From CAZADH01 sp964483805 (lineage in GTDB: Bacteria; Muiribacteriota; Ozemobacteria; Ozemobacterales; Ozemobacteraceae): a stretch of DNA of 22,530 nt. The translations under genes and the position numbers were made by a program. Position 1 is the first letter of the stretch; each line of letters starts with the position of its first letter. The notes beneath the pieces were generated by a model. That model was not told where the DNA came from, made no database searches, and saw only the letters and a list, made by a program, of their open reading frames with translations. This document shows, one piece after another, positions 5,834 through 13,194 of this stretch. The stretch lies in the NCBI GenBank assembly GCA_964483805.1, contig CAZADH010000078.1, forward strand, positions 1 to 22,530, in the 5' to 3' direction.

Positions 5834-7372
5834 TTATCCTGGATCAAGAGCGTCAATCCCGACATCCGTTGGCTGTTCGTGGTGCGGCAGCGCGAAAGCC
5901 AGGTCGTCTATACGGTTGATTCAGTGGCCACGGATTCCGCCGAATGGTGCCCGCCGGGCCGCATTTTCAGCAATCCGCCGCCCGCGATGGTGGACGCGCT
6001 GCGGGGTGGGCCACCGGCTGTGGTTGGGCCGTACGCGGCCGATCGGTGGGGTACCCTCATCTCGTGTTTCGTGCCGATGACCGGGGTGGGCAGTGCGGCA
6101 ACCGTTCTTGCCATCGATTTCGATGGGTCGGTGTGGGAGTTTCGGGTGGCGCGCGTGCGCCGTCGCGTCCTGATCGGACTCCTGCCGGCGCTGTTGTTAT
6201 ACGTGGTTGCGGTCGCGTTTGTTTTTGTGCGCCGCCGGGCTGCCCGGGCCATTCAGGCGACCGAAAAGAACTACCGCCTGATCGCCGAGAACATGACCGA
6301 CCTGATCTTGTTGCACGATCCGCAGACGTTTCGTTATCTCTATGTGTCGCCTTCGGTGAAGGCGGTGCTGGGTTACGAGGTGGCCGAGGTCATGGCGTTG
6401 TCGCCCGAGCAATTGACGCATCCCGACGATGTGGTCAGCGTGCTGCGGCCGGCACAACAACAGGCGGGGCGACCGGCGCCATTCGCCATACCACCCGCGC
6501 GTGTCCGCCATAAAGACGGTCGGTGGATCTGGATCGAGACCTTCGTCCGGCCGATCTGCGACGCCGAAGGGCGCACCGTGCAGTACCTGTCGGCGGCCCG
6601 CGACGTCACACAGCACAAACAGACCGAAGACGCCTTGCAACGGGCCAAGGAGGCGGCCGAGGCCGCCAACAACGCCAAGAACCACTTCCTTGCTTGCATG
6701 AGCCATGAAATGCGTACGCCGATGACGGTCATCATCGGGTTCGTGCAACTCCTGCGGCGCGGCCCGCTGTCGGTCGAGCAACTCAACCAGATCGACCTGA
6801 TCATGGCGTCGGCCAAATCGTTGCTCGGCATCATCAACGACCTGCTCGATTTTTCGAAGGTCGAGGCCGGAGTGCTCAACCTGGTCAAACAGCCGTTTGT
6901 CGTGGGCGACATGATTCGTTCGGTCGTCGCCGCCCAGGAGATGGCGGCCTCGAGCAAGGGGTTGCGTATTGTTGTCGAGAAGCCCGAGTCCCTGCCGCGT
7001 TTCATCGGCGACGAAGAGCGGATGCGTCAGGTGTTGCTCAACCTGATCGGCAACGCCATCAAGTTCACCGAGGCCGGTCACATCACGCTGTCGGTGGAGT
7101 ATCAGGCCCTCGGGCCGCGCGAAGGGGTGCTCGATCTGGCGGTGACCGATACCGGCATCGGCATCGATCCGGCCGATCACGAGCGGATCTTCGCGGCATT
7201 CATCCAGGTCGATGTCGGGCGTAAGCGCAAGTTCGGCGGCACCGGTCTCGGACTGGCGATCTCGAAAGCTCTGGTCGAAACCATGGGGGGGCGCATCAAG
7301 GTCGAGTCGACGCTCGGTCACGGTGCGCGCTTCAGTTTTGCCCTGCGGTTGCCGTTGGTCGACGAGAAGTAA
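5411..7372 (+). CDS. sensor histidine kinase with PAS domain, probably 5'-truncated
   Basis: Recognisable protein starts near 5834 (LSWIKSVNPDIRWLFVV), inside what in relatives is a periplasmic sensor region (PPGRIF, GPYAADRWGTLISCFVPM). One membrane span follows (VLIGLLPALLLYVVAVAFVF). Then come a PAS domain (YRLIAENMTDLILLHD to YLSAARDVTQ), a HisKA dimerisation domain with the phospho-acceptor His in FLACMSHEMRTPM (codon 6704-6706), and a HATPase_c domain with N-box LLNLIGNAIKFTE, G1 DTGIGI and G2 GGTGLGLAIS. There is no receiver domain. The first transmembrane helix and start of the sensor are missing and no convincing start codon is seen (GTG 5825 is possible), so coordinates cover the whole open frame. 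The product may be mis-localised or silent. No partner response regulator is adjacent. Confidence 0.8.
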   Translation: MSGIPDDFILWRSYARRSGEPGERSRRNAESRCCAGRPRQRRSSAGAVFGEYRQGSGVHSGGLTDGKRGENRGSGASAGKRPDWAPLGPTQARYGDLGEGLAGNRGRRRTVRRPCRSSVGCGAAVSALRGSWVSGGEWVGDLSWIKSVNPDIRWLFVVRQRESQVVYTVDSVATDSAEWCPPGRIFSNPPPAMVDALRGGPPAVVGPYAADRWGTLISCFVPMTGVGSAATVLAIDFDGSVWEFRVARVRRRVLIGLLPALLLYVVAVAFVFVRRRAARAIQATEKNYRLIAENMTDLILLHDPQTFRYLYVSPSVKAVLGYEVAEVMALSPEQLTHPDDVVSVLRPAQQQAGRPAPFAIPPARVRHKDGRWIWIETFVRPICDAEGRTVQYLSAARDVTQHKQTEDALQRAKEAAEAANNAKNHFLACMSHEMRTPMTVIIGFVQLLRRGPLSVEQLNQIDLIMASAKSLLGIINDLLDFSKVEAGVLNLVKQPFVVGDMIRSVVAAQEMAASSKGLRIVVEKPESLPRFIGDEERMRQVLLNLIGNAIKFTEAGHITLSVEYQALGPREGVLDLAVTDTGIGIDPADHERIFAAFIQVDVGRKRKFGGTGLGLAISKALVETMGGRIKVESTLGHGARFSFALRLPLVDEK

Positions 7373-7383
7373 TACAAAGTATT

Positions 7384-7405
7384 ACGACCCGCCGAAGCGG
7401 GTCGT
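7384..7405. terminator. hairpin between convergent kinase and Mur-ligase genes
   Basis: A perfect 9-bp stem, ACGACCCGC/GCGGGTCGT, has a CGAA loop on the plus strand and the extra-stable C(TTCG)G tetraloop on the minus strand. It lies 12 bases after the kinase stop and 45 bases beyond the stop of the minus-strand gene. It probably ends transcription from both sides, although neither side has a strong T-tract. Confidence 0.65.
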
Positions 7406-7449
7406 TGCTGAAGGGTTATTGGTCGGACGACTTGTCGTTGCCGGCGGCG

Positions 7450-8811
7450 TCAAAGTGCGTCGAGAATCGGTTTGCAGATCGCGTTGATATCGCGGGCGCC
7501 CATCACCACCACCATGTCGCCGGGTTTGGCTCGGCTGGCGATGTCGGCGATGATCTTGGTGCGGTCGCCGAAGAAATGGGCGTTGGGGAAGCGCGGTTTC
7601 ACTTCGGCGATCAGGTCGGCGGAACTGATGTCCTTCTCGACGGTGCCGCCGCCGTAATAGATCTCGTCGAGGTACAGGTGCTCGCTGTCGTGCTGCAGGC
7701 TGGCGAAGACCTCGACCAGTTCGCGGCGGGTGAGCCGGGTGGGGCCGTAGCCGTGCGGCTGATACACAATGAACCGGCGCTGCGAGCGGCCGCGCGCGGC
7801 CACGATGGTAGCGGCGATCTCATCGGGATTGTGGGCAAAATCGTCGATCACGGTGACCCCGCGGGCGGTACCGACCTTCTCGAAGCGCCGGCGCATGCCG
7901 GGGAACGCAGCAATGGCCGCACTCATGAGGGCCGGGGTCAGGCCGAGATGTCGGCCGATCGCGATGGCCGCGAGCACGTTCAATACGTTGTGATGACCGA
8001 CCAGTGGTGTGGAAAACCGGGTGTTGGCCCAGGTGAAATGCGAGCCGCTGTCGTCTTCGACCAGTTTTTCGGGGGCGATATCGCAACCCGCGCCCAATCC
8101 GAAGGTCACGACGGGGCGTGTGATCCGGGGTCGGATGGCGGCGATGTTCGGATCGTCGGCGGGCAAGACGACAATGCCGCCTTCGACCGTATGATTGGCG
8201 AAGGTCGTGAACAGGTCCTGCAGTTCGGCCAGCGGCTTGTGATCGAAGAAGATGTTGTTGATCAACGCAATGTGGGGTCGGTATTTGACGATGCTGCCGT
8301 CGGACTCGTCGGCTTCGATGACGAAGTGGCGACCGCGGCCGTCGAGCGCATTGGTGTCGAGACCGCCGATGACGCCGCCGACGACGCCCGACGGGTCCAA
8401 CCCGGCGTGGTGCAGCATCCACATGATCAGCCCGGTGGTCGTGGTCTTGCCGGCCGTGCCGCCGACGGCGATCCCGATGTCGGCGTTGAAGATCTGGGCG
8501 AGCAGATCGGAGCGCATGAGTTCCTTGATGCCGATGCGGCGGGCGGTTTCGATATCGGGCACCTTGTCTTCGACGGCCGTGGATTTGACGATCTCGACCT
8601 GGTCGGGGGTGACGCCGCAGTGCCGGCAGAAGGTTTCGGGGCCTTTGCCGTCTTGCAGGTATTGCGGGATGCCGAGTGCCGCGAGGCGCTTGCAGTAGTC
8701 GCCCTCGAGGTTGCGGTCCGAGCCTGCGACCTTGTGGCCGCGACTGGCCATGACCTTGGCCAGGCCGCTCATGCCCATTCCACCAATGCCGACGAAGAAG
8801 AGATGTCTCAT
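7450..8811 (-). CDS. MurC/Mpl-like UDP-N-acetylmuramate ligase, divergent
   Basis: The Mur ligase of 453 residues would ATP-dependently join an amino acid or peptide to UDP-MurNAc in cytoplasmic peptidoglycan synthesis or recycling. The start at ATG 8811 is set by CAGGAG 8 bases upstream and the MurC-type beginning RHLFFVGIGGMGMSGLA. Domains in order are the UDP-binding Rossmann domain, the ATP-binding central domain (GGTAGKTTTTG near residue 120, EADESDGS, INNIFFDH) and the C-terminal ligase domain (VGHHNVLNVLAAIAIG, VTVIDDFAHNPDEI, YQPHGYGPTR). MurC and Mpl normally read GTHGKTT and AHHP; here these are GTAGKTT and AHNP, so it is a separate branch. No other mur genes are nearby, which favours a recycling or accessory role, but substrate is uncertain. 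Confidence 0.88.
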   Translation of the reverse strand: MRHLFFVGIGGMGMSGLAKVMASRGHKVAGSDRNLEGDYCKRLAALGIPQYLQDGKGPETFCRHCGVTPDQVEIVKSTAVEDKVPDIETARRIGIKELMRSDLLAQIFNADIGIAVGGTAGKTTTTGLIMWMLHHAGLDPSGVVGGVIGGLDTNALDGRGRHFVIEADESDGSIVKYRPHIALINNIFFDHKPLAELQDLFTTFANHTVEGGIVVLPADDPNIAAIRPRITRPVVTFGLGAGCDIAPEKLVEDDSGSHFTWANTRFSTPLVGHHNVLNVLAAIAIGRHLGLTPALMSAAIAAFPGMRRRFEKVGTARGVTVIDDFAHNPDEIAATIVAARGRSQRRFIVYQPHGYGPTRLTRRELVEVFASLQHDSEHLYLDEIYYGGGTVEKDISSADLIAEVKPRFPNAHFFGDRTKIIADIASRAKPGDMVVVMGARDINAICKPILDAL

Positions 8812-8917
8812 GTTGCAGGCTCCTGTGTTTCGGAAGAGGTTCCGCCCACCCACGACGCGCACAGTGCCAACGCCACGCCGGGGCGGGGTTGCTTAATCCA
8901 TCGACAGCTATGGGGCG

Positions 8918-8944
8918 CTCCCTGAGTGAGAATCTCTCAGGGAG
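8918..8944. promoter_or_regulatory. inverted repeat in the divergent intergenic region
   Basis: Perfect 9-bp arms CTCCCTGAG and CTCAGGGAG are separated by TGAGAATCT. The repeat lies between the divergent Mur-ligase and L,D-transpeptidase-like genes and ends 3 bases before a -35-like TTGACG on the plus strand. Both neighbours point at the cell wall, so an operator or a shared leader hairpin is plausible, but no cognate regulator is known. Confidence 0.5.
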
Positions 8945-8947
8945 GCC

Positions 8948-8978
8948 TTGACGGTACCCCGCATTCGTTCGATACAAT
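8948..8978 (+). promoter_or_regulatory. candidate promoter for the L,D-transpeptidase-like gene
   Basis: TTGACG (8948-8953) and TACAAT (8973-8978) are separated by 19 bases, longer than ideal. The transcript would start near 8985, leaving about 73 bases before the ATG at 9058. Confidence 0.45.
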
Positions 8979-9057
8979 AGGTGAAAGTAGCCTGTGTCGA
9001 TTGATTCTTGGTTCGCCGTCGAAGCCGAGTTCGGTGGCAGCGGCCGGAGGTGCAGAT

Positions 9058-10416
9058 ATGCGTTCGACCATGACATCGCAATGGGTTGCCGGTGTGGTGG
9101 CGTTCTGGTTGGCAGCCGCGCCGGCGTTGTGGGCCGGTCCGGTTGGCGTGCTGTCGGCGCGCGCGAATGTGCGGTCAGCGAACACCCTGACCAGCCTGGC
9201 CTTTGATACGAAAGACCCGGGCGCGCGGTTCCGTGTGCTCGAAGAGAAGAAGGCGGCCGCGGTGGCCGATTCCTGGATGAAAGTGCAGTTCGAAGACGGC
9301 ACGATCGGCTGGGTGCAGGCGACCGCTGCCCAGATTGTCGACCCCGAAGCCCTCGATGTCGAAAAACGCATCGAAGCAGCGAAGTTCATGGCCGGCCTCA
9401 AGGTTGCAACCAACAACCTCGTCGCCCTCGAGAAGAAATACGCCGACACCGGTCTGCTCGCGTTTGGCGAGCGCGACCAGATTCTCGCGGCCATCGAGGC
9501 CCAGCGTGCCGGGCTCAATCAGCAACTGGCGCAGGCGGCCAACCATCTGTCGGCCACCGAGGTCCAGGCCGAACGAGCGCGGATCCAGAACGAACTGACC
9601 CAATCGCAGAGCGAACTGACCGCGGCCGGCACCTTCAGTTTCGCGAAGAAAAAGCTGTTGAAAGCCAAACTGGCCGGTCTGCAGCTTTCGCTGTCGGCCA
9701 TCGGTACGGCGACGACGGCCAAGACCCAGATGCAGAGCACCGCAGCGCAGGCCAACGATTTCCTCAACGAGTTGCTCGGGCGCAATGCGCCGGCCCAGCC
9801 GGCGATCAGCGGCAGTCCGAACCTGCCGGGCGAAGCGGCCAGTTTCAAAGCGCCGCCCGAACAGAGCCTGAACGATGCAGAACGCGAGTTCAAAGAGAAA
9901 TACCAACAGTACATCAATCTGAGCAGCAACGGGGCCGACGCGGCCCAGATCGAAGCCGGCAAACAGGCCTATCTGCGCGCTTACAATATCTATAAGCACC
10001 TGGCGCAGCAGAAGTTGACCGAGCGCGGGGCAAAACCCGAGACCACCGGGAGCGTTAAGTTGGTGGTCGACAAGAGTGCCCGGCTGATGCAGCTCTATGA
10101 TGCCAACGGCGACCTGTTGCGCACCTTCCCGATGAACTTCGGTGGCGTGGCGACGGCGGCCGGCACGATGCAGATCACCCACAAGAGCAACCCGTGGTAT
10201 CAGGGCGACGGTCACGCAGCGGCCCCCGGCCTCGATGCCCCGGCTGCCTCACGCTGGTTGGGTGTCGGCGGCAACGCCCTCTCGATTCAGGGTGGGCCGT
10301 ATCTCGATGGGTTCGGCAGTGCCAACGCCGGGGCCTGTGTGCGTATGTTCAACGAAGACGTCGATGAACTGACCGATCTGGTGGCCATCGGCACGCCGGT
10401 GTCGGTGAAACAGTAA
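9058..10416 (+). CDS. secreted SH3/coiled-coil protein with L,D-transpeptidase-like C-terminal domain, catalytic residues altered
   Basis: The 452-residue product starts at ATG 9058 with GGAGG 7 bases upstream. A signal peptide (VAGVVAFWLAAAPALWA) is followed by an SH3-like fold (VGVLSARANVRSA to GTIGWVQ), a long charged coiled-coil (about residues 95-245), a Pro/Ala linker and a YkuD-type domain starting KLVVDKSARLMQLYDANGD. YkuD enzymes cross-link peptidoglycan or attach proteins to it through a Cys in an S-H-G-C motif and a His about 16 residues earlier. Aligning GACVRM at the Cys (C427) puts Gln411 at the catalytic His position and A-G-A-C in place of S-H-G-C. The fold and the Cys-x-Arg remain, so the protein may bind peptidoglycan without transpeptidation. 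It lies divergent to the Mur-ligase gene. Confidence 0.85.
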   Translation: MRSTMTSQWVAGVVAFWLAAAPALWAGPVGVLSARANVRSANTLTSLAFDTKDPGARFRVLEEKKAAAVADSWMKVQFEDGTIGWVQATAAQIVDPEALDVEKRIEAAKFMAGLKVATNNLVALEKKYADTGLLAFGERDQILAAIEAQRAGLNQQLAQAANHLSATEVQAERARIQNELTQSQSELTAAGTFSFAKKKLLKAKLAGLQLSLSAIGTATTAKTQMQSTAAQANDFLNELLGRNAPAQPAISGSPNLPGEAASFKAPPEQSLNDAEREFKEKYQQYINLSSNGADAAQIEAGKQAYLRAYNIYKHLAQQKLTERGAKPETTGSVKLVVDKSARLMQLYDANGDLLRTFPMNFGGVATAAGTMQITHKSNPWYQGDGHAAAPGLDAPAASRWLGVGGNALSIQGGPYLDGFGSANAGACVRMFNEDVDELTDLVAIGTPVSVKQ

Positions 10417-10465
10417 TGCTCGGCGATTCCGCTGGTGCAGCCTCGTGAATTGTCCGGTTGACGAG

Positions 10466-10500
10466 CGTCCCCGCAGCCTCAGGGTTGCGGGGACGTTTGC
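10466..10500 (+). terminator. terminator after the L,D-transpeptidase-like gene
   Basis: A perfect 10-bp stem, CGTCCCCGCA (10466-10475) and TGCGGGGACG (10486-10495), with a 10-base loop is followed by TTTGCGTT. It lies 50 bases past the stop codon. Its presence argues that the following TPR gene starts downstream of 10500. Confidence 0.75.
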
Positions 10501-10525
10501 GTTGCCGTGCCGATCCCGGACACCG

Positions 10526-11293
10526 GTGCAGCGCGCGTATTGCGTTTGTATTGTTATTGTGTGTATGTCATTGACTCTGGTCGGCACCCGCGGGTGGGCG
10601 TTGCCAACGGCCGACGAGGTCAGCAAGACCGCGGCTGGATTGCTGGCGAAGCAGTCGTGGCGTGAGGCCGTCGAGTATCTCGAGCAGACCCTGAAACCGT
10701 ATCCGCGCGCCGTCGTGCCGCACCACCAGTTGGCCCTGGCCTACCTGCATGCCGGCGACATCGAGTCGGCGGTGCGGCAGTCGCAGTATTGCATCGAGAT
10801 TGCGCCCGACTTCGAGGGTGGTTACATCACGTTGTCGGGCGTGCTCATTCATCTGCGTGAATACGAAAAGGCGCAGGTGGTGTTGTTGTCGCTGTTGAAG
10901 CGTCAGCCCAACTCGCTGTTGGGCCTCTACAACCTTGGGGTTGTGGGTTTGAAGACCGGGGCATTGGCCGATGGCACCCGCATGTTGTCGAAGGTGGTGG
11001 CCGCCGACCCCAAGAACCTGCCGGCGCGCTATTACCTGGCGTTGTGTCTGGCCAAGGCGGGCAAGACCGACAAAGCGGTGGCTGAACTGGAGCGGGTGAC
11101 CGCGGCCGAGCCGCTGTTGCTCGAGGCGGGGTTCGAGTTGGGGCGGCTCTACCACCTCGGTGGCAAGAGTGAGCAGGCGCGGGCGATGCTCGAGCGCACG
11201 CTGGCCGCCGCCCGGCAGACCGACCCGGCGTTGGCGAAGACCGTGGCGGCCAAAGCCGGTGCACTCGGGATCAAGCTGGCCGGGGCGCACTGA
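10526..11293 (+). CDS. secreted TPR-repeat protein
   Basis: The product has about 255 residues. The frame opens earlier (GTG 10445), but that would put a terminator hairpin inside the gene, so GTG 10526 is preferred: it gives a compact signal peptide (RAYCVCIVIVCMSLTLVG, cleavage near RGWA-LP). The next ATG, at 10565, would cut the signal short. No good ribosome site is seen, so the start is uncertain. The rest is at least five TPR units, for example LAKQSWREAVEYLEQTLK, LAYLHAGDIESAVRQSQYCI, GVVGLKTGALADGTRMLSKV, LCLAKAGKTDKAVAELERV and LYHLGGKSEQARAMLERTL. TPR arrays mediate protein contacts, so a periplasmic scaffold is likely. Partner unknown. The next gene has its own promoter 42 bases downstream. 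Confidence 0.82.
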   Translation: MQRAYCVCIVIVCMSLTLVGTRGWALPTADEVSKTAAGLLAKQSWREAVEYLEQTLKPYPRAVVPHHQLALAYLHAGDIESAVRQSQYCIEIAPDFEGGYITLSGVLIHLREYEKAQVVLLSLLKRQPNSLLGLYNLGVVGLKTGALADGTRMLSKVVAADPKNLPARYYLALCLAKAGKTDKAVAELERVTAAEPLLLEAGFELGRLYHLGGKSEQARAMLERTLAAARQTDPALAKTVAAKAGALGIKLAGAH

Positions 11294-11334
11294 TGCATCG
11301 GGCGCCTTCGATCGACCGAAGTGCGCGAACGTCG

Positions 11335-11363
11335 TTGACACCGTCCAATGCCGCTCCTATACT
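11335..11363 (+). promoter_or_regulatory. near-consensus sigma70 promoter of the HEAT-repeat gene, leaderless geometry
   Basis: A perfect TTGACA (11335-11340), a 17-base spacer and TATACT (11358-11363) are followed by six bases and the ATG at 11370. Transcription would begin on the start codon, and indeed there is no Shine-Dalgarno sequence. The geometry is the same as for brnT. Confidence 0.82.
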
Positions 11364-11369
11364 GACGCC

Positions 11370-12908
11370 ATGACCGAGCAGCCATCCTCGGGGCCAACCA
11401 CTGCCGCGCAGTTTCACGAGCGGATCGGGCGCCAACTTGGTTTTGCGTTGAAAGACCCGAACCCGAACATTCGTTTCCTCGCTCTCGAAGCGCTGCAGCA
11501 GTTGCGTATCTTCCCGCCCGACGGCAACCTCGTCGCCCTTCTGAAAGACGTCGATCGGTTCGTGCGTTGGAAGGCGATTCAGACCGCGGGGGTGTTGCAG
11601 CGTGCCGAGGCCCGCGAGGTCTTGCGCATCGGTCTGGGCGCTGCCGATCTGAACACCCGGGCTTTTGCCGCGGCCTCGTTGGGGCAGATTGGCGACGCCG
11701 CCGACCTGCCGTTGATGCGTGAGGCGTTCGGGCGCGATCTGGCGCCGCGGGTTCGGCAGGCGCTGGTGCGGGCGATGACGGGGTTCGCCGACATCGCCGT
11801 GCTCGACCTGTTGGCGGTGTCCAGCCGGGACGGCGATCTGGGCGTGCGGCTCGACACGGCCGAAGTGCTGGGTCTGGTCGGCACGCGGTTCCCCGGCACT
11901 GCGGCCTGCGACATCCTGGTCAACATGCTCGAACGCGAAAACCACACGCGGGTTTTCGCCAGCGCGATCCTGTCGCTGGGCCGGTTCAAGCGCGAACCGC
12001 TCATCGACTACTTCTGCCACAGTCTGTTGCACCAGGAAAGCCGCATTCGCGCCAACGCCATCGAAGCCCTCGGCTTGTTCGGCTTCGAGAAGGTAAAACA
12101 CATTGTATTGCCTTATGTCAGCGACCCGGCCAACCGGGTGCGCGCCAATGTCATCTCGATATTCTATCGGGCCGGGCAGGGGCGCGACATGGCGGCGCAC
12201 GTGGTCAAGTTGCTCGATTCGTCGTCACGGTGGGACCGCGCGTCCGGCGCCTGGTTGGCTGGCACGTTCCGCCTTGCCGAGCACATGTATCGCCTCATCG
12301 ATCTTCTGGGTGACGAAGAGCCGGTGGTGGCCGAACGTACGGCGTGGGCGCTGGGGCGACTGAAATCGCCGGGCGTTTTCGCGGCAATTGCCAAAGCGTA
12401 TCCAGAGGCCTCGACCTGGTCGTTGGCCCATTTGATCAACTCAATGAAAGAGACCGCGAGCGGCTCCGACGTGCCGACGATCATGCACCTGTTGGCGCGC
12501 GAGACCGATCAGCAATACAAAGCGTTGTTCATCGAGGTGTTGACCCACCTGCAGGCCGAGAGCGTGGCGGGGCAGATCCTACCGCTGACCGATGCGCCCG
12601 ATCACCGGGTGCGCGCGGCGGCGCTGCGCTACTTCGGGACGCTGGCCCCGCTGCGCCATGCCGACCTGCTGCTCGCCAAAATTGCCGATCCGAATACCCG
12701 TATTCGGTCAATGTGTGCGCAGATCCTGTTTGCCGCGGGCGACTTTCGCGCGATCAGATACCTGTCGGAGATGCTCAACGATCAGGTCAAGCTCGAGCGC
12801 GTCCAATCGGTGCAGTCACTGCGGGAGTTCGCGGCAATGGCCCAACAAATCGAAACGGCGCGCCAAAGCGCGCCGAGATCGACCAACGAGACGGTGGAAA
12901 GCCGCTGA
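11370..12908 (+). CDS. HEAT-repeat (PBS-lyase type) protein
   Basis: The cytoplasmic protein has 512 residues, no signal peptide and no membrane segment. The start at ATG 11370 is fixed by the promoter whose -10 ends 6 bases upstream. Nearly the whole chain is two-helix HEAT units of about 30-35 residues, for example DPNPNIRFLALEALQQL, KDVDRFVRWKAIQTAGVLQR, LNTRAFAAASLGQIGDAADL, QESRIRANAIEALGLFGFE and DPANRVRANVISIFYRAG, ending near LNDQVKLERVQSVQSLREFA. HEAT solenoids usually serve as protein-binding scaffolds or, in bilin lyases, chromophore-handling enzymes. No bilin context exists here, so a scaffold role is inferred. The C-terminal tail is hydrophilic. Confidence 0.85.
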   Translation: MTEQPSSGPTTAAQFHERIGRQLGFALKDPNPNIRFLALEALQQLRIFPPDGNLVALLKDVDRFVRWKAIQTAGVLQRAEAREVLRIGLGAADLNTRAFAAASLGQIGDAADLPLMREAFGRDLAPRVRQALVRAMTGFADIAVLDLLAVSSRDGDLGVRLDTAEVLGLVGTRFPGTAACDILVNMLERENHTRVFASAILSLGRFKREPLIDYFCHSLLHQESRIRANAIEALGLFGFEKVKHIVLPYVSDPANRVRANVISIFYRAGQGRDMAAHVVKLLDSSSRWDRASGAWLAGTFRLAEHMYRLIDLLGDEEPVVAERTAWALGRLKSPGVFAAIAKAYPEASTWSLAHLINSMKETASGSDVPTIMHLLARETDQQYKALFIEVLTHLQAESVAGQILPLTDAPDHRVRAAALRYFGTLAPLRHADLLLAKIADPNTRIRSMCAQILFAAGDFRAIRYLSEMLNDQVKLERVQSVQSLREFAAMAQQIETARQSAPRSTNETVESR

Positions 12909-12918
12909 GAGCGACGGC

Positions 12919-13005
12919 TCAGTCGGAGAGGTAGCCGTAGATGTAACCGGCAAAACCGACGGCGCTCACCACAACGGCCCACAAGACGAACTTGATGAAC
13001 GACAT
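12919..13005 (-). CDS. 28-aa single-span membrane miniprotein
   Basis: The tiny gene lies on the minus strand with a textbook ribosome site: AAAAGGAG is 7 bases ahead of ATG 13005. It encodes MSFIKFVLWAVVVSAVGFAG followed by YIYGYLSD, one hydrophobic helix with a short basic N-terminus and an aromatic, acidic C-terminus, so the N-terminus probably faces the cytoplasm. It is convergent with the HEAT gene and ends 11 bases after that gene's stop. A promoter-like pair lies upstream. Function is unknown. Proteins of this kind often regulate larger membrane complexes. Confidence 0.7.
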   Translation of the reverse strand: MSFIKFVLWAVVVSAVGFAGYIYGYLSD

Positions 13006-13068
13006 GGCGTGACTCCTTTTCTTTGGCGGATTGACCAGACGAGGGCGGTAATCCCGCCGCTGCCGGGC

Positions 13069-13098
13069 AATCTACCATGCTATGATGATGCGAGTCAA
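13069..13098 (-). promoter_or_regulatory. candidate promoter of the 28-aa membrane miniprotein
   Basis: On the minus strand TTGACT (13093-13098) and TAGATT (13069-13074) are 18 bases apart. The -10 is weak. A transcript would have a leader of about 57 bases before the ribosome site and ATG. Confidence 0.4.
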
Positions 13099-13194
13099 AG
13101 AATCTGCCGAAACGGTTGACGGGTGCTGCAATCCGGCCAGGCAAGAGCACTTGGGCGCCGCGTCGGCGAAACCGCAACGAAAAGGCGAACACTG

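Noticed and set aside
6197..7321. Minus-strand frame of 374 codons opposite the histidine kinase
   Set aside because: It is a mirror of the H, N, G1 and G2 box coding region, without a start signal or known domain.
10445..10525. Upstream extension of the TPR gene to GTG 10445
   Set aside because: It would include the terminator hairpin of the preceding gene and place an unnatural 27-residue stretch before the signal peptide.
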